A stretch of DNA of 64,000 nt from Adiantum capillus-veneris. Its lineage: Eukaryota; Streptophyta; Polypodiopsida; Polypodiales; Pteridaceae. A program made the translations under genes and the position numbers. Numbering within the stretch: the stretch's first letter is position 1; the number at the start of each line of letters is the position of its first letter. The DNA is taken from positions 125,589,817 to 125,653,816 of the forward strand of contig CM043958.1 of NCBI GenBank assembly GCA_014529385.2, in the 5' to 3' direction. Positions 11,695 through 25,433 of the stretch are shown here, piece by piece. The notes under the pieces are model-generated. The model was not told where the DNA came from, ran no database searches, and worked only from the letters and a program-made list of their open reading frames with translations.

Positions 11695-12310
11695 TGACGG
11701 ACTCTAAGCGCAACATGGACCCCGACGGGCTCTACACGAGGACTGTGCACGTTGAGCTCCTCACAGGAAATGAAAAAAGGGGCACCACATAGCTTTGAGC
11801 GGCTAGGACGCGGACAATAGTGATTTAAAATAGCACAAATACTGTAGAGAGAGAGAGAGAGAGAGAGGTGATGAAAATCCCCCGGGATGTGAGGGAAACT
11901 TGATTCGAGGTGATATTTAAAGAAACCTTAACTACAACAAGATGGCGACTGTGGTGATAGAGAGAGATAGTGAGAGATATAGAGCCTATAGTGCATTATC
12001 TAGATGAAATTCCATATACACAAAGGTTCTACTCTTACGTGTGGCGACCCTTGGAGTCAGGGTGTGTGCATAGCTTCCTTCTTGTAGCGCTAACTTCCCA
12101 AGCCCCGGTGCTCAAGTGTCGCGCCCCAAAATACTACATCACTCTCCCAGAGTGCTCTCCCAAAATCCCCTCCTGCTTTTGATAGTGACCTCTCAATGCC
12201 CTCTTATAGGTGCACATTGCATTAGTTTAGGATAATCTGATTGGTTAGGGCCCTGATTAGGAGAGACAAAGCAAGGAGTTGGGTCCAGATGGTTGACCCC
12301 TGCTTTGTCT
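11695..12310 (-). repeat. Diverged LTR of the Gag-only element family (inner edge defined, outer edge uncertain)
   Basis: Begins on the plus strand with TGACGG and shows colinear similarity to 55772-55920: 'gaccccgacgg.ctct', 'ggggcaccac.tagctt..agcggctaggacgc'. A (GA)n tract follows at 11844-11868, as in the younger LTRs. A weak minus-strand TATA candidate lies near 12200. The rest cannot be followed into the microsatellite zone beyond 12.4 kb. Confidence 0.6.
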
Positions 12311-12943
<633 letters not shown>

Positions 12944-13104
12944 CGGTAGTAAGAGATGGGGATAAAGGCTGAGGGTGTGAGTGGATGAGGAATGGGGTAT
13001 GTGTGTGTGCGTGTGAATGAGAGAGAGAGAAGGAGTTTATCTTCTTGCACCCTGCGGGCTGCCTGGCGAGACAGGAAATGAGAGGGGGAGAGAGAGTCAA
13101 CGGC

Positions 13105-13440
13105 CCGGGTGGGGAAAAAAGATGGGGAGTAGAGAGTGGGTGTGAGTGTAGGTGTGTGTGGTGGGGGGTTAAGAGAGAGAGAGAGAGGCTATAGGCTGTG
13201 TTGGCTCGGCCGCCCACCAAGAATGATAGAGAGAGTGAGAGGCATAGGTGAGAGAGAGAGGGTGAGTGAGTGATGGGTGGGGAAAAAAGATGGGGAGTAG
13301 AGAGTGGGTGTGAGTGTAGGTGTGTGTGGTGGGGGGTTAAGAGAGAGAGAGAGAGAGGCTATAGGCTGTGTTGGTTCGGCCGCCCACCAAGAATGATAGA
13401 GAGAGTGAGAGGCATAGGTGAGAGAGAGAGAGAGAGGGTG
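13105..13440. repeat. 168-bp tandem duplication in GA-rich block
   Basis: The segment starting GGGGAAAAAAGATGGGGAG at 13111 recurs at 13279, a period of 168 bp. It includes 'gtgtgtggtggggggttaagagag' and 'ggctataggctgtgttgg.tcggccgcccaccaag'. The copies differ by a few bases and by GA tract length. GC-rich motifs of the same style (CGGGCTGCC, GCCGCCTGCCTTGG) recur at about 13050, 13532 and 13760, suggesting an older, larger repeat built of GA runs plus a short GC-rich core. Confidence 0.85.
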
Positions 13441-13555
13441 AGTGAGGGGAGAGAGGGTGAGCGGGAGAGTGAGTTGGGGTGAGTGTGTGATGGGGAGAGA
13501 GGGGAGTGGGTGAGGGGGGGTGATGGTGTAGCGGGCTGCCTTGGTTGAGAAACAA

Positions 13556-13575
13556 GGGGGGGGGGGGGGGGGGGG

Positions 13576-13636
<61 letters not shown>
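13556..13636. repeat. Poly-G run of 23 followed by (AG)n of 58 bp
   Basis: 13556-13578 is an uninterrupted G run, then AG dinucleotides to 13636. The G run could form G-quadruplex structure and is also a typical place for assembly or sequencing length error. Confidence 0.95.
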
Positions 13637-13639
<3 letters not shown>

Positions 13640-13979
13640 CTTGTTGAGGATGAGAGATTTTGGACGAGAGGGGAGAGATGAGGGAGGAAGGTGTGTGAGT
13701 GTGTGTGTGTGTGAATAAGTAAAGAGAGAGAGAGAGAGAGACTCTTGTCCCAAGCATGGCCGCCTGCCTTGGTTGAGAGATATTATCTTGCCCCTTATGG
13801 GCTTGGTGACACATGAACGAGGGGAAGAGAGAGAGAGAGAGATGGTTGGCAAAGCCAAGAAGGAGAGAGAGAGCTTGTCATTTGGTGATAATGGAGGAGA
13901 AATGGAGAGAGCGTGGCCAAGTTGAGAGGCGGCCCGCTATGGGCGCATGCATGGGAGGAAAGAGGGTGGCGGGGCGGTA

Positions 13980-14187
13980 GACTTAAAAAAACGTTTTTTC
14001 CTCTTCATTGCTTTTATTAGGCTCCCCCTGAGTGGGGTTAGTTCTCGCAGCCAGGCTCCAAAAGTCGGGCATCACATCTTCGTTGGGGGCTGACGAGGGC
14101 ATTCCAAACTAGGTGTCTTCTTGATTCGGGCAAAGGAAAGAGAAAATTTTCTTTTTTTTTCTTGATTTTTGAAAATCGGCTATTCGC
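13980..14187. other. Short unassigned spacer
   Basis: No gene or clear repeat. Contains 'gctccccctgagtggggttagttctcgcagcc', possibly a decayed LTR edge, but no partner was found. Confidence 0.3.
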
Positions 14188-14640
14188 ACCAATTACCCTT
14201 GTGCTTTGTACTCCATGGAAACACCATTTTTCATCACTAAATGACTTGGTATTGTCTTGTATGTAGATAGATACGATGGTTGGATTGCATCTAAGATTGT
14301 TAAAGTGTTAATTGGTGGTTGTACAGTGAGTTAATACACTTCATCAGGGGCTAGATTAGGTCACATTATTGCTAGTTCTACATAGAAATACAAGGTTTAA
14401 CTCTCGTCAACCTTTAAAGAGTAAAGAGATGCATACCTATGCAGTCATAATCTTAGGATAATACCCATTACCCTTGTAATTTCTAATCCATAGATATGCC
14501 ATTGTTCATCACTAGATGACTTGGGGTTGTCTTGGATGTAGATACATGAGATGGTTGGCATACATCTAAAATTCTTAAACTACCCGTTGATGGTTGTGTT
14601 GTGAGTCTCACACACTTCATCAGGGATTAGATTGTTAAAA
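14188..14640. repeat. Two imperfect tandem copies of a ~175-bp block
   Basis: 14188-14353 and 14464-14635 align colinearly: both contain 'attacccttgt', 'catcacta.atgacttgg', 'gtagatac..gatggttgg', 'catctaa.att.ttaaa' and end in 'acacttcatcagggg/gatta'. Copy starts are about 276 bp apart. Divergence is considerable, so the duplication is old. Function unknown. Confidence 0.75.
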
Positions 14641-14876
14641 CTATCAACAATCAGCATTACAACAACATCCAAGACTTGTGTTGTGAGAGTATCTTAGCAC
14701 AAGCTAGACTATTCACATGTATGCTCTTTGTGCTGGAATATCTCACACAAGTTGGACTATTCACATGTACGCTCCTTCAACCCTTTAGGTGTGTTCTCTA
14801 TCATTATACATTCCCTTGTGGGCAACATAACAGGGTCTAGTTCTTATGATGAGTATAACTCACACTCTTGGCATGT

Positions 14877-14879
<3 letters not shown>

Positions 14880-14951
<72 letters not shown>
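14880..14951. repeat. (CT)n microsatellite, 72 bp
   Basis: Pure CT dinucleotide run followed by 'ttgtgtgtgt'. The open frames 14728-14985 and 14868-15068 that cross it are low-complexity artefacts. Confidence 0.97.
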
Positions 14952-14953
<2 letters not shown>

Positions 14954-15299
14954 TGTGTGTACTTTATCTATCATTAAACTCTTAAGCATTGATTATAATG
15001 GTTTGCAATCATATCATAGTGTTTTTGGCTACAAATTATGTCATAGGGTTTATGGTTCACAATCATGACATGATTTTGATAGTTTGCATTCATATCATAA
15101 TGTTTATGGCTTGCAATTATATCTTATAGATATGACAGACACTAAGTAGGAAAAACATCAAAAAAATTTCATCTCCAAGATTATAGTGCACCACTTTCAC
15201 CACATGTTCGAGACCGAGCTTTGTCATTGTCTAAACCCTACAACTCTTGAGAATTATTACCATCTCACAAAGACTTTAACCAAGTCTATTATTGAGTAG

Positions 15300-15710
15300 C
15301 TCCAGATCGTAATTGTGTCTGATGCATTTGACATATCACTCATGACATTAGGTTCATTATTGAACATGGTCAAGGAGACTATGGGGAAAATTGCAAAGAC
15401 TTTTTAGGAGCTAAAGAATCATGATATTACTACTTTGCAGAGCATAGATACTTGCACAAAACTTGTGCAGCAATTGTATATTGAGTTCAAGAGCAAGGAG
15501 AATCTTGAAAGATTAGCAAAGCATGCGAGAGTGGAAGAAAAATATTTTAATGTTTTTGAAGATCTAGGAGCCTCCATTAGAGCAGATCATCCTGCTGATA
15601 GTGCCGCTATTTCGTTAGACCACTCACTCGTATTTTACATGTTTTGCCAGACACTACCATCTTCAACATACAAGCTCTGCATGTGGGAGAGGGAATATTG
15701 GCACATGTAA
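15300..15710 (+). pseudogene. Unrecognised open stretch, possibly a retroelement Gag remnant
   Basis: An open frame from 15435 to 15710 encodes 91 residues (TKLVQQLYIEFKSKENLERL, LGASIRADHPADSAAISLD). Related text extends upstream through a stop (MTLGSLLNMVKETMGKIAK). I do not recognise the family. The helical charged composition and the phrase LPSSTY are reminiscent of copia Gag, but this is weak. Surrounding sequence from 14.95 to 15.3 kb shows only AT-rich repeats of 'ggtttgcaatcatatcatagtg' type (14998-15110). Confidence 0.3.
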
Positions 15711-16556
<846 letters not shown>

Positions 16557-16888
16557 CTCTCTGTGGGCAAGGGCAGCCCTATGGGGGCCGTTATCATAAA
16601 ACCCCACCCCTCTACTGAAGTTGACAACCATCACCTATGCTCACGCTTCTACACTAACTGCAGATGCACTAGTAGCCAAGTCCACCTCTTCTTGGTCACG
16701 CTTTTTCTCTTGCTCAACTACTTCTGCTCTCACAACCACCAACTACACCTATGCATGCTCCTACCTGATCGCATGCGGAACCCAACTCAACTCAATCCTA
16801 TTTTTATGCTTCTTGTGTTGCTCAAAGAATAATGTTGTAATCCATTCACAAACATGATGGAATCTTCCAGATCAGAACCTACAGTGAA

Positions 16889-17720
16889 TTGAAATCCAAT
16901 CACTTTGAAGATTTTGACAAATCAACAACAAGTGAGTTGAACTCCAGTCACTTTGAAGGTTTTGAGAAATCAACAATAAGCCCATTCGCACTCTATTCAA
17001 TTTGGAAAGGTAACAAAGGAAGCAAGAGTGTCTTCTTTTGGCACCCCAATCCCACTCAAGAGATTCCTTGTGACTGCTACACCAAAAAAGGATCCTGAGT
17101 TGCGAAGAAGCAAGGATTGCTGCTCTCAAAGCTTAGATTCAAGAACTTATTGGAGAGAATGAGCAACTCAAGCAATGCTTGCTTAAGTTAGAGGAGACGA
17201 AGATAGAGAGCCAAGCCTTACTTGTAAAATACCAAGGTGTTGAAGCCTCCCTTATCAAGACCGTCAAAGCAGTGAAGGAAGCCCATGAAGCGACACACAA
17301 GAAGATTGACATCAAGATACAAGCAATTTTACAAGAATACAAACTACAAGAATCCCTTGGCCTTAAGGTCAGGATTCGAGGACTTCACTCACCATGGTGC
17401 ACGAGCGAGGACACTCTCAAAGAGGCAATCACCAAACTCAATGACATTCTTCAACCTAGTAACATCAAGCGTGAAATCGTTTCTTGGATCAATGACACAC
17501 ACAAACATGTGCCACCCAAGCATTGTATTCTCACCTTCAAGGACAAAGAAGAATGGAAGAAGCTACTATGAAAATCCCGCCTCCTCAAGGGACCAATGTT
17601 TTGGATCGCCAAAGAATTGACCAAAACTCAAAGCCAAAGCAAGTGAGCTCAAGAAGGTACATGAAGCCCGCAAAAAGGTTAATGGGCAATCTATTGAGGT
17701 GGTAAATCCATCATCCAAGA
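16889..17720 (+). pseudogene. LINE-1-type ORF1p-like remnant (coiled coil + RRM-like domain)
   Basis: Non-LTR retrotransposon ORF1 candidate. The main open frame 17179-17571 (130 aa; the preceding ~60 nt are open in the same frame) starts with a coiled-coil segment (ENEQLKQCLLKLEETK upstream, then EASLIKTVKAVKEAHEATHK). It continues with VRIRGLHSPW, an amphipathic helix (TLKEAITKLNDIL) and ILTFKDKEEWKKLL. After the TGA at 17569-17571 the frame reads KSRLLKGPMFWIAKELTKTQ, then an EVHEARK-like stretch. This order (coil, RGL strand, 'TF.skEd...L', 'sR.lKG..i.i.edlT..Q') is the layout of the L1 ORF1p RRM and C-terminal domains (Transposase_22 type). No ORF2 endonuclease or RT is nearby. The similarity is by eye and could be chance. 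Confidence 0.45.
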
Positions 17721-17912
17721 CTTTCAAAATCACAAATCATCTCTCTCTAGAGCTGACCCCCCTAGGTTTTTTTTTCCCTTTCCCTTTTTTTTTACCCTCC
17801 CTATGGACCCTTAGTCCTTAATTGGTATGTATTGTCATTCTACTTAGTTGAAACCATTGTAATGTATGTTTTTGGTCCCATAGTTCATATTTGACCTCCA
17901 TGTATGATAATT

Positions 17913-17915
<3 letters not shown>

Positions 17916-17970
<55 letters not shown>
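17916..17970. repeat. (CT)n microsatellite, 55 bp
   Basis: Pure CT run. Pyrimidine-rich text (poly-T and CCCTTT) lies about 150 bp upstream at 17765-17800. Confidence 0.97.
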
Positions 17971-17971
<1 letters not shown>

Positions 17972-19690
17972 AACGGTGCACATAGAGCAGGTTATGACAT
18001 TGTAATGACTTTTGGTCTACGCCTAGCTAATGACTAGAGTGATGATTTGATTTTTGTTTCGTTTCTAGTGTGGCAAAAGTGATAAGTTATTCTTTCTCTT
18101 TCTTGCAACATGATGGTAGATTAATTGAATAAGTGGTTTTAATGTGATAGCTTATTGACTTTGCCTCTGAGATTTCTAATCATGGCATGTTCACTTCCTT
18201 TGTAGATAACGCAAAAGAACTCAACCACACTGAATTCAGGTGATATTTAAGAAGAGAGAGAGAGATATGGGAAAGAGGAGGACCTTGCCTTAGTTCGTGT
18301 TTCCTTTTAACGTCTACTCAAACAAGACCTTAAGAAATACAATAAGTTTCTTGGTAGTTTAAGGTTCTCTCTCAGCATAAGTTTCATGTAAACCCCATCT
18401 TGGGCGATTTGTTTTTCTTGCATCATTTTCTATCCATGGGGCATCTCCCTGGAAGAAATGGGAGTTTTATGTTCAAACAACAAGGTCATCACTTTTGTGA
18501 AGCTATCCACTTACTCCCCCCCCCCCCCCCCCCCCCATTTTTTAATCGCAAAATAAATTTGACAGTAGACAAACTTGAAATGAACAATGCAGCTCTCTAC
18601 AATTGTCTTTGCTTTAGTATGAACCATGATTTGTAAACACAAAACTTTAGAATGCACCAACTTGTAACGTTAAGGTAACTATCCTTAAAACTTCCTCTTC
18701 TTTAATTGATCACACAAGAGTTGAATGATTGATTATGCAAGAATAAGAACCTTCAATGAATGGTAGTGCAAGAGTAAAAATACGGCATTTCTAAGAGTGG
18801 ACATGTTAGTGTAGTGAGAACTGTGTATGAAATGAAGTGTGAATGATTAATAAGTTCTTCTTTAAGATGGGAGTTGGGCATACATGGCCACCGTCGAGAG
18901 GATTAATTACGTAGCTAGGATTGATTTAAGGATTTGAGGTTTTTGAATTGGCAAGAGGGAAGGGAGGGAATGACCTTATTTGGAATAGGAATCCTCTTTC
19001 TTAAAGAACTTTCTTTGATTATGCTAATTTATCCTTTTAAACTTAACTTTCTTTTGAGAAAAATTAGATATTAACTTAATTACATTACTAAACAAAACCT
19101 TGCACACATACTTTTTAAATGATATATTCTCCTTTAACTTGAATGCATAATCAAGAAACATTTGTGAGCCTTTCATGAGAGCATTTCATTTGGAGAAATT
19201 ATAATGCCACTTTCCAAAAATAAAGTTAGTTCCAAAAACTTCAATACCTAATTGCCTTTGATTTATGACATTTAGCTCCATTAAATATTTTAGGTAAACG
19301 AAACTAAGTAGCTTGGAAATCAATAAGAAATTGTTACAAGGATCTAGGGATAAGTTTATATTTTGCTTACCAATCATCATGCATACTACTTACATAAGTA
19401 TGATCTCTAGCCACCTATTGTTAAAGAGAGTGCTTTCTACTTTCTCTATGCCATATTAGTTTTGAAAACTAAAGTAACTTGAAATAACAGAACTTGAAAT
19501 AAAAAAACTTGAAATAAGAGAACTAAATAATGGATCTTGAAATAACATTGTTGTTAGTGGTTAGTAATATTGTTAGTTAACAATCAAGAAAAAATCAATA
19601 AGTTGATCTTTAAAGTAAAGTACATCTTGCTTAGGAAACATGAGATCTTAAGTATGAAGTAAAAGTAGCCCAATTGTTTAAGGTGTGCAA
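17971..19690. other. AT-rich non-coding spacer with a C21 run
   Basis: No gene recognised. 18516-18536 is an uninterrupted run of 21 C. 19470-19545 contains four close copies of 'aacttgaaata'. The remaining text is AT-rich and has only short shadow ORFs. Confidence 0.5.
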
Positions 19691-19699
19691 TAGCATGAA

Positions 19700-20095
19700 G
19701 ATGATAAGAAACACTTACCTTGGTGTGTTGTTAGATGCAAGCTAACCTGGATACGTTTTTTCGGAGCTCTCATTGTAAAAACATTTATTATATTGATGAA
19801 TTGGGATATTGTAACTCCTATTTTTCGGATAAACTTTGTAATTTATGAGCTAGGGCTACAAGCTTCCAGATTGTATCAACCTGTCTTTAGCTAGAGCTCC
19901 TAGATTATTAGTTCTGACCACCAAAAACCTTGGCTAAGGTATAAAATCCAAATTTGTAAAGTTATTATTAAGTTTGGATAATGAAATACACAGCGTGAGC
20001 TAACAACGCTCACTTCTCTCCTTCTCGCGCTTCGTACTCCCTCCTTGGTTGTCACATTGCAGTCGCGTCTGTTGCGTTGCAACCGCAGGTAAGAG
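19700..20095 (+). repeat. Probable 5' LTR promoter region of gypsy element 2
   Basis: Contains CTTCCAGATTGTA at 19863-19875 and TATAAAA at 19940-19946, matching the motif pair and spacing in the LTR of gypsy element 1 (9661/9733). A possible splice donor GCAGGTAAGAG lies at about 20087. The exact LTR ends were not located. Confidence 0.45.
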
Positions 20096-21400
20096 TTCTA
20101 CACATTGATGTAAGCATTTCATGATATTTCGTAGCTTTTGGCATCACCGACCCGCGGTCTAATTTCATCATAAGTAGGAATTTACACTTCAAAATAAAAA
20201 ACTAAGTATAGGCAGGGTATTGGAGCATCATTGCTAAGCATTTATATGCATTCTGGGTCAGAAACGACTAGGTCAAAAACTCACTGCTACTGTTAATAAT
20301 CGTGATTTTTTCACTTGACCTAAAGTGAGATTTGAACATAAGTATGGTTGCTTAGGTGCTATATACATGTCCTAGAAGTTTCGTTACGTTTGGATGTCAT
20401 TTGATGCTATAACCGATGTGATTTGTTTGTCGATGAGCGATTGGCTTTTGGTGATTTTCGTCAGTTGAGTGTAACCTGAGTTAGATACAAGTTGTTTGTT
20501 TTTTTCCAAGAGATTGACAACCTCTTGTAGCCTCTATGCACTAATCGAGTCAGCTTCGTCCCATGGATTGACAATTTATTTGTGGTTCTCGCTACATCTG
20601 CAATAAGATAGGAGTGAGGTTAGACAACCCTCCCACATTTTGCACCGTTGCTAGGAATCGAAGAGACCTAAACTAGGGAAAAACAAGAGCGTCTTGTGAA
20701 GTTATCCTTTAATTTCCTCTAGGATCTCCTAGAGTAAAAGCTTTCTTTTTAAAACCGCATAGCTTATTGTCATCTTTTGCTGTGTAGAGGTAGCTTGGAA
20801 GTAATCGTACTTGATGATTGAGTGCCTTTAGGATTGTAGGATTGAAGAATTAGATTTGAATTTTGATCATGATTGATGGACGAGACAAGTCTTAAGATCA
20901 AGGCTCAGAAAACCATAAAAAACAAGAAAATGAGTGTTTGTGGACACTTTCCACAACCCCATTGTAGTAGAATCTAGGAGTAGGGTAAATAGAATTCGAG
21001 GTGGGTTTCAGAACATTGCTCTCTCTGAAAGAATCAATTGTGAGTTGTTATGTGAAGTTGCAGAATTTTAGATCTAAGACTAGAAATAGCACCAAAAGAC
21101 TGTCAACCACTCAATCCGAGTAGAGAGTATGCTTAAAAGTTGTATGAACCAGTGGGCAGGCTCAAGGACATTGAGGTAAAACTTTCAAGAGTTTGCAAAA
21201 ACTCAAATTATTTACTTTTTCTTGACATTTTAGGCCAACTTATGTTTTGACTTGACTCATAGGCTTAAAATAGCTCATGAAAAGACTGTCCAATGAAAAA
21301 GTTTAAAATAGTGTTCATTTTAAGCTCAAAAGTTTATACCAGAGACTCTATGCATGTGTACAAACAACTTTTGTAAAGGACCATAGAATTTGGATCACCA
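20096..21400 (+). other. Upstream part of the leader of gypsy element 2
   Basis: About 1.3 kb with no coding potential. A decayed palindrome of the P2 family (TTAATAATCGTGATT) is at about 20293-20310. Otherwise no recognisable feature. Confidence 0.45.
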
Positions 21401-22262
21401 AATTGACAAAAAATTGGGTAAAAACTAAAGTCTATACTCACTTTCAGTAACTTGAGTGTAAATTGGGAGAAATTTTGTTCAAACTCAATGAAACTTGATT
21501 CATAGGCTTATATTGATGTGATAGACATGTGTACATGATCACTTGACCAAAAAGATACAAAAATTTTCCAAAAGTAAATAATCATGATTATTTACATCTA
21601 CCCCATTTTCAACTTTTTTGACCAAGTTAACATATCACTAGCTTTACCATGTTGTAATAAGCCCACAAACCAAATGTGGTAAGATTTGGATCATTGGATT
21701 GAAAATTAGGGCCAAATTTGCAAAGTCAGTCTCATCAGATATAAAACTGATGACCAGTTGAACAAAAATTGTCCAAACTTGATGAAACTTGGCTAGGGAG
21801 CTTAAGTTGATACTTAGCAGATCTGTGTCAAGATTGGTACAAAAACTTACAAAAAAATAGCTGGAGTAAATAATCGTGATTATTTACATCTAGTACAAAA
21901 ATTGATAATCTTGCACATTTGAGTATACCACAAGGTCAATCATATCAAGTAGACCACACAAATCTATTTTGGTGAAATTTGGATCACAAAAGTGAGACTT
22001 AAGCGAGATTCTTAAAAACTGAGTCTGCGGACACGAAACAGTTGCTAAACTTGAACAGATTTTGTCCAGACTTAGTGAAACTTGTCTAGAGACCTTAACA
22101 GGTTGTATACTTGGCAAATCAAGCCAAAAAGTGCAAAAAACTGAGAAAAGTAAATAATCACAATTATTTACAACTTCTACACAGAGACACCATTTTTTAC
22201 TTTTGAACTTGTACAATGTTAGAACAACATAATACAAGGCCACGATGAAATTTTGAGTTTAA
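21401..22262 (+). repeat. Three ~287-bp tandem units, each with a 22-bp palindrome (family P2), leader of gypsy element 2
   Basis: The palindrome has arm GTAAATAAT, core CGCG or a derivative, and the reverse-complement arm. It occurs at 21584-21605 (core CATG, perfect), 21866-21887 (core CGTG) and 22150-22171 (core CACA). Spacing is 282 and 284 bp. Each unit also carries a repeated 'ttgaac.aattttgtcca.act..atgaaacttg' block (about 21470, 21759, 22050). The last palindrome lies about 560 bp upstream of ATG 22732. The same palindrome recurs with the same spacing at 42.68-43.29 kb. Confidence 0.92.
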
Positions 22263-22731
22263 TCAGATCCAAATTGGTACATGTTCACTCAGTTTTCTGG
22301 TTGCACATTAGTCCTTTTATTTTTTGCAAAAGTGAAATCTGAAAGTCATAACTGTTGACTCACTTAGCTCGATTTGAAGTGATATATATATAGACTAGTC
22401 ACAGTAGTTAGCAAGAAGTGTACAATCTTTGTGAAAGAATAAGTAACTTGATCAAAATTGATATAGGAATCAGGTTGCAGACAAGGAATTGATAGCTTGA
22501 CAGGAGTTACAATCAAGTCAAGTGGAAGAAATTGATAACAAGTCAATTCGACGGCGGTAAGTATTCTATCCAAGGCTTCATAAGTCTTTATGAACCTTAG
22601 ATCTGGTCGTATACTAGGAAACCAAGGCATATTTGGAGAGACCACTAGTAGAGTATCCACCGAAGAGAGTGTTAATCAAGGCGAGCACTTGGGCACTATC
22701 CTTGAAGAAGTCTTAGACACTAATTCCAGAT
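22263..22731 (+). other. Leader between palindrome array and first ATG of gypsy element 2
   Basis: Non-coding; small shadow ORFs only. Precedes the first long open frame of the element. Confidence 0.5.
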
Positions 22732-23952
22732 ATGACAGCAAAAGAAGGACCACCAAGTTTAGAATTTAAGAGATACGATCAAGTTGATTTGAAGCTTTTG
22801 AAACGGCTTAACACATATAATCGTAGGATCAGAGTCTATTGTTGGGAGGATAGAAACGTCAAAGATCTTTTATGGACTTCGCATGCCAAATCAAGACAAC
22901 TAGCACCCGTAAAGATCATCTATATCTTCAAAATCAAAGATAAGGATTTAGCAGATCTACCAACCTACCTGTTTAGGGATTTTTATAACAATAACTTTGT
23001 TATGATGACTCCTGAGGAGGTGAAACAAACCAGATACCAAAGGTACTCCATAAGGGATTGGATATTGAGTAAGGACCTGAAACTATTCCAAGAGATGAAC
23101 ACCGTGAGAGATCTTCTAAGAGTAATGTTAAGAAAAACCAGAAATCACCTCATCACGAAGAAAACTGAGTGACACTAAGGCCAATCCAAGGCTACATGAG
23201 TCACTATATCCAACAAACTTGTTTGAAGGTCTCGAAATAGGACCAACATCCAAGAGATCAAGAGTTGAACCAAACAGCTATGTCAGACCAGCTGATTTTT
23301 AGAAATGGGTCAGAAAATACAGTGGAGTTGGGGATCCATATGACCACTTAGCAAGCTTTAAGCAAGTGCTAAAAGCATAACGCATATTTGAAATACATAC
23401 TCAATTCGAGGGGTTTGGAATGACATTAGAAGGAAAAGCACTGACATAGTTTCAAAACATGCACCAAGGTCAATCATGGACTTGAATACATTAGTTCAAG
23501 GATTTGTAGCCGTTTGTTCCAAAACGGGGATCAAACATAATACGGTAGCTCAAATCTATAGCTTTAAATAGAAACAAGGTGAGTCTATTAGGGATTGTGT
23601 AACTTGAATGAAGCAATACATTGCAAGATGCCCAGAGCTAGAGATACCTACAAAGGAAAGACTAGTAACATTGCTTTTAGAGGGACTGTTGAACAAAGAA
23701 CTTCATGCTATACTGTATAGCAAGAAGCATATGACCCTAGAAGAGTGCGTGTCAGATGTTATTGACTTAGGAGACAATTGTGATATTTTCAATCAAGAAG
23801 ATGTCTCTAAGGATAACCAAAGTGAGAAAACAACATCCACCAAACTAGCACAAGTGGGAACAGCTGTTGTAGCACCACTTTTAGCCATAGAAGACATGCT
23901 CAAAAGGATGAATGACATGATGAATAAAATGCAAAAATCACCTATGAGGGAC
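22732..23952 (+). pseudogene. Gypsy element 2 N-terminal protein and Gag
   Basis: The first open frame, 22732-23172 (146 aa), is an N-terminal domain unlike that of element 1 and is not recognised. Degenerate Gag follows: around 23300-23480 fragments read KYSGVGDPYDHLASF and FEGFGMTLEGKALT, colinear with the element 1 Gag core. The open frame 23608-23955 gives the C-terminal part (CPELEIPTKERLVTLLLEGL, then DLGDNCDIFNQED). Multiple stops lie between 23173 and 23607. Role: particle structural protein of a Ty3/gypsy element; non-functional. Confidence 0.8.
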
Positions 23953-23959
23953 TAGGGCA

Positions 23960-25433
23960 AGGGATATCTCAACAGAGACAACCAATTAGGCCGCAAAAAT
24001 GGTGTGTAATCGAGGGTAATGGACCAACTATGAGACCAATGAGTGCTATTACCGACCAAAGTATGATGGGAATGTTCAATACATGCCTGTGAGGCCACAA
24101 GGACAATCCATGTACAAATATCAGACTAATATGGCCCCAGTTCAAAGACCACCGATGGGTATGGAAAGACCTCAACCCATGGTGGGCCAACAACCTCCAT
24201 ATCCGGGACATAATGTAGTGCCTATAAAGTACATGCATCTAGAGGGAGTCATAGAGCAACAAGCACTAGCGCCTGTTACACCCTATGCTGAGCCTAGTCT
24301 ATCTACAATAATGGTAGAAGGAGATTGGTATAATTTCCACCACCAATGGAAGAACCTGTGACTTATACGACACTAGAGATTGCACCAACATATTATGTAG
24401 CTAATCAAGGTGTTAGACCTCCAATGGTAAGACCCATGATTAAGCCAATAAATGGAAACTGTCATAACTGTGGTGCAAATGATCATTGGAAAAATGAATA
24501 CCCAGAGCTTGACAAGAACGTCAAGCTAGTTGAATCTTATTGCATATAATGTTGCAAAAAGGGAGGACACTTCCCGGAAGATTGTCCAAAAAAATCCTTT
24601 AAAACAAGGGTAAAACAGTAGTGAACATAGTCCAAATGATACCTAGTAGCTCATCTGAGAGTGAACCGATTGTTCCAATCAAGGTAATCACCAGAGCCCA
24701 CGCTAAGAAAAAGAAACATAACTCATCCTCTAATGATTTGGAGAATACAAAAATTTCCTTTCAAAAGACCAAAAGAAATTACAAAAGGTATGAGATGAGA
24801 AAACAAAAACAAAGGGCTAAAATCAAGGACAAAGCAAAGCAACTATTCCAGGAAAAGGTGAAAGAAACTGTAGGCGAAATCAAGGAAACCACCATGAAAT
24901 CTGGAGGATCACTTTTGGTGGACAAAATTTTTGAGCCAATTAATGTAGCCTTGAAAGATTACAAAGCAGGACTTAAAGTAGGCCAAAACATGGAAAACAA
25001 ATGGAAAAACTATCCTTCTCTAGACATGGAAGCAACTAAGCTTGAAGCTTATCAAAATTTGATAAGAATCACGCAAAAGATGCAGGGAAAACAAAAACCT
25101 AAGCTCGAGACTATGGTAAATCGTAAGGAGCTTGTGGTAGGAACCAATAAAGAAAAATCCAAAGTGGTGGTAGAACCCCACCTTGAAACAAAAGAGCCAA
25201 AACTTATAGTGTCGGACAACGAAGATGCCTTAGATGGAATTCAATTTGTAGAAGAAGGTTGGCCAAGACACTTATGGGAAAAATTTAGAGAGATTAATAA
25301 TGGGAGCCTAACTTTAAAGTCGGCTCCTATAGAGGAAGTTTGGTTAGAAAATCTACCTCCTGATATGGACATGGATGTACAATCCTCGTACGGGGATTGC
25401 AGATCTGAAGCTTCAGGAATTCTAAACCATTGA
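23960..25433 (+). pseudogene. Gypsy element 2 Gag tail, zinc knuckles and coiled linker
   Basis: 24083-24361 encodes a Met/Pro/Gln-rich tail (YMPVRPQGQSMYKYQTN). Zinc-knuckle remnants follow at about 24460-24600: CHNCGANDHWKNEY, where the last Cys is Tyr, and CCKKGGHFPEDC preceded by a stop (TAA at 24547-24549). The long frame 24621-25433 (270 aa) is the Lys/Glu-rich linker that in element 1 sits before protease (RAHAKKKKHN, KQLFQEKVKETVGEI). It shares 'NLPPDMDMDVQSSYGD'-type acidic text with LDVRSYWGEKGS of element 1. Broken but colinear with the first element. Confidence 0.75.

Noticed and set aside
14600-14640. CTGATGA on the minus strand as a further hammerhead
   Set aside because: No GAAA box or pairing arms at the required distance, so it is a chance heptamer.
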